30,380 nucleotides of DNA from a virus. How positions within the stretch are numbered: the first letter of the stretch is position 1; every line of letters starts with the position of its first letter. Positions 1 to 8,200 of this stretch are shown here, one piece after another. The notes under the pieces are model-generated. The model saw only the letters and a list, made by a program, of their open reading frames with translations, was not told the DNA's origin and did no database searches. The stretch is taken from the IMG/VR virus record IMGVR_UViG_3300001848_000290, positions 1 to 30,380 of that record, one strand, 5' to 3'. Position numbers and translations under genes: made by a program.

Positions 1-405
1 AATCTGTTCTAGGATTTGTAGAGCATCATCCTGTGTGCGTGAGAGAATACCAAGTTCAAAACTTAGATTGTAAGGAACAGGCATATACTGAACCTTTGTT
101 TGCTGCCCATCTTGGTTCAGATACTTTTGAACTGGTGATGTTTTTCTGGCTGGGTCGTAAGATAAACCAACCATCTCAAAAGCAATACGAGGCATCGTAA
201 TACTAATTTTTCTTTCAGTATTTGGATCCTGTTCTAAGCGAGCAAGAAATTTACTCTTTGGACCATATGCTAACGCTACCTTTTCAATACGTTGAACATC
301 ACCAGTATTAGGATCAGTTTTAACAATCTCAATATTGTTGAATACTGTTCCGAATGCCTTTACATTCTTTTTAATAATCTCGTGGTAAAAATGTTTTCCT
401 AACAT
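1..405 (-). CDS. 15: Tail sheath stabiliser / tail completion protein gp15 (C-terminus outside window)
   Basis: Only the first 135 codons are present; the reading frame runs open through base 1. In T4, gp15 forms the hexameric ring that caps the tail tube and sheath and joins the tail to the neck. I translated this by hand from the ATG at 405-403; it begins MLGKHFYHEIIKKNVKAFG. The block PRIAFEMVGLSYDPARKT aligns with T4 gp15 PRINLHLVDFSYNAPFKT, and ELGILSRTQDDALQILEQI aligns with T4 ELSIFTRYEDDMFQIVEQI. T4 gp15 is 272 residues, so about half is missing here. The start codon overlaps the gp14 stop by one base (TGATG), which fits translational coupling. Its place after gp13 and gp14 matches T4 order. 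Confidence 0.93.
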   Translation of the reverse strand, partial: MLGKHFYHEIIKKNVKAFGTVFNNIEIVKTDPNTGDVQRIEKVALAYGPKSKFLARLEQDPNTERKISITMPRIAFEMVGLSYDPARKTSPVQKYLNQDGQQTKVQYMPVPYNLSFELGILSRTQDDALQILEQI

Positions 406-1310
406 CAGAATACTCCCATATCTCCAAACTCACCAAACGGATTGCCTTCGCTGAAATCTATAATCTGATCAGCTTCATCTTCATACCATTTGTTCTCAGC
501 AAAGTCATAGTTATCAACTTGGAAGTCAAGAGTTGAGAATGTATCAACATCCCAAGTTGCACCACTATCTTCTCCTATTAATGGTAGATTTTGTTGTAAA
601 GCACCATTTATATAGGTTAACTTTAGTTTTTTGTTCGTTGGATCCCAATCCGCAACAGTTGCTTCAACAGTAACTGGGTTGCCATCAATCGTATAAGTTT
701 GTGATACTTTTTCGCCAACAATGAAAGCACCAGTACCACCACTTTTGAGATTGACTGGGAATACATATGCTTCTTTTTTCAAATCATCAATCGTTGCATT
801 GCCAGTATTGAAGTAGTTGTCTGCATTTTCTATGAGTTCACAACTCAAAGTAAATGTGTAGTTCTTGCCTAACTGATAGAATGGGAGTTCTCTTTCTACA
901 TATTTAATTTCGTATAAGTTCTTTGTCATTGGAACATAAATTAAATCACCTTCATTCGGTCTGTTTGGAATATAAGTATCAATTTCTGATTCTGCATAAT
1001 TAATCCATCTTCTTTTTGAGACAGCATAAGTAATTTCGTCTGTTAATTTGAGACCAAACTTAGTCATCGTAACCGCACTCGAACCACCAAATCCCTCGAC
1101 ATTGATTAGCATCATTTCAATCATCACGGAATCTTCATACTTTTTCATAACGATATCCGCCAAGGTTCTGTCATACAACATCGTCTTGGGAACGTAAATC
1201 ACTTCCTGTCCAAATAGTTGAATCTGCTCGTCAACTAAATCTTGGACTAGATTCTGTTCGTCTGAGTTTCCACCATATTCGGTGAAGTATGGGCTCTTAA
1301 TACTTGGCAT
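405..1310 (-). CDS. 14: Neck protein gp14
   Basis: This 301-residue protein matches T4-family gp14, which with gp13 forms the neck between the portal/head and the tail and is needed for head-tail joining. T4 gp14 is 256 residues. Residues about 28-45 (DEQIQLFGQEVIYVPKTM) resemble the T4 block with ESIQMRGVECYYVPRE. The block NEGDLIYVPMTKNLYEI aligns with T4 KEGDLIYFPMDNSLFEI, and LPFYQLGKN aligns with T4 DPFYQLGQN. The C-terminus is acidic and ends with Asp/Glu-Gly-Asn-Pro-Phe, recalling the T4 SSPFDNDF ending. About 45 extra residues in the second half form a beta-rich insertion around residues 180-260. The ATG overlaps the gp13 stop by one base (TAATG) and its own stop overlaps the gp15 start, so the three are probably translationally coupled. 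Confidence 0.93.
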   Translation of the reverse strand: MPSIKSPYFTEYGGNSDEQNLVQDLVDEQIQLFGQEVIYVPKTMLYDRTLADIVMKKYEDSVMIEMMLINVEGFGGSSAVTMTKFGLKLTDEITYAVSKRRWINYAESEIDTYIPNRPNEGDLIYVPMTKNLYEIKYVERELPFYQLGKNYTFTLSCELIENADNYFNTGNATIDDLKKEAYVFPVNLKSGGTGAFIVGEKVSQTYTIDGNPVTVEATVADWDPTNKKLKLTYINGALQQNLPLIGEDSGATWDVDTFSTLDFQVDNYDFAENKWYEDEADQIIDFSEGNPFGEFGDMGVF

Positions 1311-2122
1311 TATCCAATAGCATCTAGTGGTGGTAACTCATAATCAGAAATCATCTTGCTCTCAATATCTGCTATCTCTGCAATAGCGTCTTCATAAATC
1401 TGGCGTCCGTTGTAAGACACACCGCCAGGTAATTGAACGTTGTTGAACTTGATGAGGTTTTGACCCCACTGACGCTTGAATAGAGCAGTTGTATAACGCT
1501 TCAACCAGAAGTCATTCCAAATCTTTGTGAGGTCTGTTGGATCTAATGCTCTATAACATTCGATAATAAGAATCTTATCTTTTGTCAGCATTTGTGGGTC
1601 GTAGTCAATATAGAGGCGACCATCTCTCTTGGTAAATCTGAAACGAATCAGGGCACCAGTATTCAGAACCATATCAAGGGTTTCAATATAACTCTTAACC
1701 ATATAGTAATTTAGAATATCAATTGAACCAAAAGCGTAAAGGTCATTGAGGAAGATTTGATATTCAATACCAAAAAGGTCACCACGAATACTACTTGATG
1801 TTACACCAAAGATTTTTTCAACACCAATGATGTGGTCTGGTAGGTCAATATAGTTTCCTCTTTCAGTCCATGTATCTCCATTTGGAGCAGTATGAGTAAT
1901 ATTATTTGAACGAAATCTATCTACTTCTGCCTGTGTTAATGTATGCTTTAGATACATTTTATCCATTCCGTCAAAATGACGCTCTTGGAAATATTGAAGA
2001 GCTTCATCAATACGATCTTCTAATTGTTGATCTGCAACGTTGATTTGTAAAACTGGAGCACCTAATTCTCTTAGGCAATATTGTTTTAATTCTTCTCGTG
2101 TTGCTGGCTTTGATGCTGACAT
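1310..2122 (-). CDS. 13: Neck protein gp13
   Basis: This 270-residue protein is the cyanophage form of the T4 neck protein gp13, the partner of gp14 in the head-tail connector. The N-terminus (LKQYCLRELGAPVLQINV, then DRIDEALQYFQERHFDG) is the pattern I know from gp13 proteins of cyanomyoviruses; similarity to T4 gp13 (309 residues) is weaker, so the call leans on that pattern and on gp14 and gp15 following directly. It is the first gene after a terminator and a T4-type late promoter whose TATAAATA ends 30 bases upstream of the ATG, so it should lead its own late transcript. The ribosome-binding site is weak: GGGA about 7 bases before the ATG is the best match. No signal peptide or membrane segment is seen. 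Confidence 0.88.
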   Translation of the reverse strand: MSASKPATREELKQYCLRELGAPVLQINVADQQLEDRIDEALQYFQERHFDGMDKMYLKHTLTQAEVDRFRSNNITHTAPNGDTWTERGNYIDLPDHIIGVEKIFGVTSSSIRGDLFGIEYQIFLNDLYAFGSIDILNYYMVKSYIETLDMVLNTGALIRFRFTKRDGRLYIDYDPQMLTKDKILIIECYRALDPTDLTKIWNDFWLKRYTTALFKRQWGQNLIKFNNVQLPGGVSYNGRQIYEDAIAEIADIESKMISDYELPPLDAIG

Positions 2123-2151
2123 TTACCAGTCCCGTATTTATTTCCTAAAGA

Positions 2152-2159
2152 TATTTATA
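2152..2159 (-). promoter_or_regulatory. T4-type late promoter upstream of gp13
   Basis: The minus strand reads TATAAATA, the T4 late-promoter consensus recognised by gp55-bearing RNA polymerase. With the usual spacing, transcription would begin near base 2146, about 24 bases before the gp13 ATG at 2122. The box abuts the T-tract of the terminator that closes the preceding transcript and shares one base with it. A weaker copy, AATAAATA, lies at 2134-2141 but is too close to the start codon to leave a useful leader. Confidence 0.8.
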
Positions 2160-2184
2160 AAAAAAGAGGGGGTTGCCCCCCTCT
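2159..2184 (-). terminator. Rho-independent terminator after the 2613-residue gene
   Basis: On the minus strand AGAGGGGG (2184-2177) pairs with CCCCCTCT (2172-2165) around a GCAA loop (2176-2173), giving an 8-bp GC-rich stem. Seven T residues follow directly (2165-2159). This is a canonical intrinsic terminator and the only strong one I see in the window. It ends the fibre-gene transcript just before the late promoter of gp13. Confidence 0.9.
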
Positions 2185-2191
2185 CGTAAGA

Positions 2192-2209
2192 CTTGATTTG
2201 AAAATCAAG
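2192..2209 (-). other. Small hairpin overlapping the stop codon of the 2613-residue gene
   Basis: CTTGATTT (2192-2199) and AAATCAAG (2202-2209) are a perfect 8-base inverted repeat separated by two bases; with a four-base loop this leaves a 7-bp stem. It contains the TGA stop at 2207-2205 and lies directly before the GC-rich terminator, so two stem-loops stand in tandem at the 3' end of the transcript. It has no T-tract of its own. A role in mRNA 3'-end stability is possible but unproven. Confidence 0.55.
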
Positions 2210-5200
2210 CTTGTGCTTCCTTCCAGGAAATACGAGCAGTACATGTAGTAACAGCTGCGGTATCTGTAGGAACAATAGCCAGAGTTAGAATATCTGGACC
2301 ATTTGGATATACAAAGTCACCACCGAGAATACTATTACCGATTTCAGTAAGAGCAGAAAGGTCAGCAGTAACCTGTGAACCAGTAGCAGCACGGAATTCA
2401 TAAACGGTGAGACCACCAGTTGCGGTATCATTAGCAGCACCAGTGTGCTTGATGATTTGAGTCAACGAAGGAACGCCGTAGTTAGCGAAGTATGCTGACT
2501 GAGACAAGTTAGCATTCAGAATGAGACGAACCGAAGCAGGTTTGTTGCTTGCGTTACCAATAACAACACCGCAGTCATTGAGGGTGATAATCATTCTATT
2601 GATTAGGTCTCTTTCACCAATTGGTCCAACAAGTGAACTATCGACTGATGGTGCAAGACGTAAGGATAGAACAGGAACAACTGTACCCGCAAGTCCTCCA
2701 GCAATTGAAATTGTATCAGAACCTGCGGAACCAGAAGCAACCGTGAAGAGATATGCTTTATCATCTTCATACTTACCGTCCATGATAACTGAAGCACCCC
2801 AGTGGTAGATAGAAGGATAATATGTTGGATTATCTCCATTTTCAACTTCATATCTTGCTGGTAGGTTACCAGATCTCATATATGCTTCGTTCTCTTTGTT
2901 GTTATGAATGAACTCATGGCAATAGAAGACTTGACCAGTAGTTGCTTTGAAACCAAAGCGTGCTTTACCAGCACCATACCAAGAGAAGTCAATGTAAGCC
3001 ATTTGCTGTTTGTTGATGTTTAGAATATATCCTGTTGGACCTGTTCCATCACACTTATCAATATTCCAAGAAGAAGTTGGAGCCTTGATATCAAATGTCT
3101 TACACATTACGATGTTGCTTCTGGTTGTTCCTCTGTATGATGGTGAGATACTGATATTAGTATCGCTATCAACAGAAGTAACTTTATAAGTCATACCGCG
3201 AATAACAATCTTATCGCCAGCAGTTAATTGTTTAGTGAACTTAGTTTGGGAACCAACAATAACGTTAGACTTGTTAGTTGCAGTAACAACACCAGAGAGT
3301 TGGTCAGTTGACTTTCTTCTTACAGCATAGAGGTTTTGTCCATCATACTCGAAGAATAGACCATTTTGGTCATCAAACATACCACAACGTGAATATGCGC
3401 CAGTCCAAGAATAAACAAATAGTTTTGGATAACCAGAAGGTGCTAAATCAGTAGGAATACCATTTGTTGCATAACGGAATGTAAATGCATCTTGAACATC
3501 ATATACAGTAAAGTATAGACCATTTGATGGAGTATAATATGGAGCAGCACTACCAGAAGATACCTGAATACCTAAGTCAGTTCTGTTATAAGCACCAGCA
3601 TTTGGTGGATCAAAGTTGATTCTGTTATTAGCAGAAAGGTTATGTGGGAAGCGAGTTACAACAGTTGCGTATTGTGTGCCATCATGAGTGATGTAAGCAA
3701 CGTCAAGAGCAGGACTGAAGTTAATACCAGTTGAATACTGGAAGCCTTTACCTGACTGATAACGGAAATACTTACGTGTCTGTCTTACGATAGAAACCTG
3801 AGGATATGGTCCAGATTGAATCTGAATGCCACCATCAAAAGGTCTGTGAATGTTCAAGCAGCTTGGTCTTACAAACATTTGTGTTTGATAGATGAATGGA
3901 AGTGCTTGAATTACACCAGCAGCAATGTTTGAGCTGTTTTGTGCAGAATATAGATAGTTGTTTGATGTGAAGAAACCAGTATCAGTTGCTAATGTACCGC
4001 TGGACTGATAACGGACATATGAACTACCACAATATGAAGCGGCAACTAAGTAGTGGTTGAAACCAGCACCAGTGCTTGTCAAAGTAACATCAGAGTTTAA
4101 TCTGAAAGCGTTAGCAACTGTAGATGCTAAACGAATAGCATTATCATTAACTTTAATTACATAATAAGTAGAACCTTCGCCAAGACCACCAATAACGTTA
4201 CCAATACCATAACCAGCAGAATAGTAAACCTTAACGCCAGTTTGTAAACCATGGTTAGGTAGATAGAGTTCGTTTCTATCAATGTTAACAACAGGAGTTG
4301 CTAAACCAGATACTGAATAAACGGTTGATTGTGGGTTGAAAATAATTTGAACAGAAGGATATGGGTCAGAAACAATCATCTGTGAATCGGTGTTAACCGC
4401 AATCACGTTCATGTTCCATGTCCAAGGTTCTAATTTCTCAAATCTATAGTAAGAACCAGATGGTTGGTTGCCAGGGATAACTTGGTCAGCACCAGTACCA
4501 GAAGAACCACCAATAAATGCACCTGAAGGAGATGTGTGAATTGTGAAGTTACTTGAGTCAATAACGTTTATATAATAAATCTGGTTCGCAATCATGTTTG
4601 TGTGAGCAGGTTGTGGTGTGTTGCTTACATATTCGTTGAAGCTACCGTTTGAACCTTGGTGGTTGCCACCATGAGCATCAGTTCTGTAGAATACAGCATC
4701 ACCAGTTGCTAAACCATGAGAAGAAACGTTGAATACACCAGTTGTAGTGTTTGCTGCAGAACCAGCAAAGAAAGGAGTTGTTACCCAGTTTTTACCAGAT
4801 AGCGTAACCGTATCATTTCCTCTGTACTGAGTTAAGAACTTAGTAGAGTATGAAGGAAGTGGTGGGAGAAGCATCCAGTTTAGGTTGAAGTAACCTGAGG
4901 AATCAGCAGTTGGTTGGGCGTTGTTGTTATAGTTGGCAGTATTACCAGAAACAGCCATGTAATAAGCATTACGGAACTGAACAACGTCACCATAAACGTA
5001 GTTATCAGCGGAGTTCCAATCACCTTTATATATCGTACCAACCATTGTTGGGTTGGTAACTTTAAACTGGTGAAGTGTACTTTGACCAACACCGAAGATT
5101 GTTACCAAATCAGTGTTTGTATAAGCACCTACCCATGAGTTGTGGAGTGAGAACTGGTTAGCCTGCTGACCAGATCCAGCACCACCTCTTGAGGTTGTGA

Positions 5201-8200
5201 GGTTTTGGGTGTTGTTAATAAAGTATTGCTTACCAGAGATAAGACCATTAATCGCAACACCATTACCCCAAACCTGATAGATGATTCTGTCACCAGTGCT
5301 GAAACCATGTGAGGTATAGTTAATTCTACAAGAAGCAGCAGAAATACCATTGGTTGCTGAAGTTGAAGAACCATTGATAACTTGGTCTCTTGCTACAACA
5401 GTTGCAACACCATTACCCAAAATTTCTCCTGTTACATCATAGGTTCTGAACGTATGACCAGCACCCGTTGTACCAGTAGTTGAGAAGTTTTGAATTGCGT
5501 TACCTGCAAGAGCATCTGCCTTGGTATAAGCAAGTTGGAATTGATCCAAGTTCTTGCGAATTACATAAAGAGAGTTTGCAACGAAACCATTAGTTATAAC
5601 TGGTGAACCACCTGTGGTAGTGTTGTTTACAGTAACACTGGTATTTGTAGAAGAAACTACAGTAAATGTACCATTGTAACCATTATTTGTACTACCACCA
5701 ACTGTAACGCCATAAACGTTAATTGACTGGTTTGGTACAATATCAAATGGTGAACCAGAAGAAACTGTGCTGTAAGTATATGTTACTTGAGTACCAGTTG
5801 TCGAAATACCCGTAAGTTGGATATCATTCAATGCAGTATAACCAGCTCTTGGATGTGCAGTTGCTGCTCTACCAATTTCATATAGTAGGTTATTTTTGCT
5901 GTAGTTAACACGCATTCCAGTTTGGAATCCGTGTGCTTGATAATAAATTGTACCAGTTTTTAAATCAATATTTCTTGCTGGGTCAAAAGTTGTATCTCTG
6001 TAGTTAATTTGATAACCAGGATTAAAGGTAAGTTTAGTTGATGAAGGTGTTCCTGAAGCATTAAAGATGCCATCAATATTACCTGTTGAAGAAAGATCAG
6101 TTAGGTAATGTGTTCCAGATGCACCAGAACTTAATGGAATAGCATCATAGTATTGGGTGAATGTCCAGCTACCACCAGAACCAGCGGCTGTGATATCAAG
6201 TGGGAAACCAGCGTATGCTGCAGCTTTTGAACTTGCTAATTGGAAAGTGTTAGCATCAACATAGATGGCATAATATGCTCTTAGAGGAGCTGTTGTGTTT
6301 ACCGAAGTAGCAGTAATCGTATCAGTGATTGCACCAGATGTTGAGAAACCTACAATATAAACAGTTTCACCAACTCTTAGGTTATGACCAGTTGATGTCC
6401 AAGTATCATTACCTTGACTGGTATTACCACTGGTAACGCTAAATGTTCTTGGAGTTGCTGTTTCTCTTACAACTAATTGGAACGAACCATGAATTTTGTA
6501 GATTGGAGTACCATCAGGAATAACAGAAGGAACTGTGCTTGAATAACCTCTTGTGACAGTAATTGTTGAACCACTTACGTTTGTGACTAATAGTTTTTCA
6601 TTTAGATATTTACCTGTATAAAGGGTATTACCTTGTGAAATGTTAGTACCAACACTTGTGTTTAAAGTGATTGTTGTTGCAGTTGCATCAACAGCACCTA
6701 CTGTATAAAGAGATGTTGAAAGAATAACGTTGTTATTGACGTTCTTTGCAAAGAACTCGTTACCATTGACCAAACCTGGAGCACCAGCATAAGCACTACC
6801 AATTTCAGGGTTACCAGCTGTTTCATAACGTACAACATCACCTTCAACTAATACTTGAGACTCAACGGGAACAATAATTCTGTTACCATTTTGGTTTGAA
6901 ACAGCAGAGTTAGCAAACTTAATCTGAGTGGTTCCAAGAGGACCAGCTACAGATGTTGTTGCTTGGGCAGCAGTGTTTGATTGTGAGAACTGAATTGTTG
7001 GTTGACCAGTTGGTAGAGTAGATGAAACATATGCTTGAACTTTGAAAATATTATCGGTAATTGGAACCATATAATATTTGCTACCAGAAGTTAAACCAGT
7101 GATAGCAGCAGTTGCTTGAGTCATGGTCATATAAACTCTTGGCCATGATACACCAGTTGAGTCTGTGATGTAATCAAATAGAGGACCAGGGAAACCAGTG
7201 GTTCCTGGATAAGTTGATTGAGTATCGGTAGTACCTCCAGTAAATGAACCAGAAATGCTATATGAAGTTCTTTGTCCCGCAACACCACCATGGAATGGTA
7301 GATAGAAACTGTTCGAATAAGTGTTTTCTTTGATTCTCATACCAAAGAATCTACCAGCACCCACAGTAGCAGTAGCTGTAAAGTTAATTGGTGAAGTTGT
7401 ATCCGCTAAACTGACGGAGAATTCAGCGGCGCTGGAAATAGGACCACTGTTGATAACTGTTCTTGCATAATATTTTTGGAATGAAGCATATGTATTTGGA
7501 GTATCAGTAAGTCCATTACCAGCAAACGAAGAACCTGTTCCTAATTTCAAACAAATTTGTGCAGATTCTGTTAGATATGAAGGCCAGTTCGAGAATGTAC
7601 CTATAACGCGGTCACGTCCTTGTCCACTACCACCAGCAGCTTGAGTAAAGTTACTGATATCAAATCCTGGATGCAATGCATAAACACCACCTGCCCAAGT
7701 ATTTGCAGTGGTGAAGTTTACTAAGGTTGTTGGACTAGAACCATAAGGACCAGAACCACCAGTGGTGATAGATGAATATATCTGAACTCTATCATTATCT
7801 TGTGGTGAGATGTAGTAAATACCTGCGTTTGCTGCAGCTTCTGTTGGGGGGCTTCCACCAGTCCATGTATTACCAGCACCAACATACATTACAGGAACAC
7901 CAGATACTAAACCGTGGTTCTTAATGAAGATTGTATCGGTGCCGCTCTTTATACACTCGCGAGTAAACATTTTTGCAGTAATCGACGCAAAATCATGAAT
8001 AGATGCACGCATGTGGTTTAACCATGAAGCAGTAGCATCATGAACTTGACAACGAATACCTTGTGTGAATACTTTAGCAGCAGCAACACCAGGAGTACCA
8101 CCGAGAGTTAATGCTGTAGTTGCAATCGCTGGGTTTGTTGAGGATAGAGTAATTGAAGTTGATGTTACAGCAGATACCCAATATGTAGTACCAGCGGTAA

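Noticed and set aside
2134-2141. AATAAATA as a second late promoter for gp13
   Set aside because: It deviates from the consensus and would start transcription within a few bases of the ATG, leaving almost no leader.
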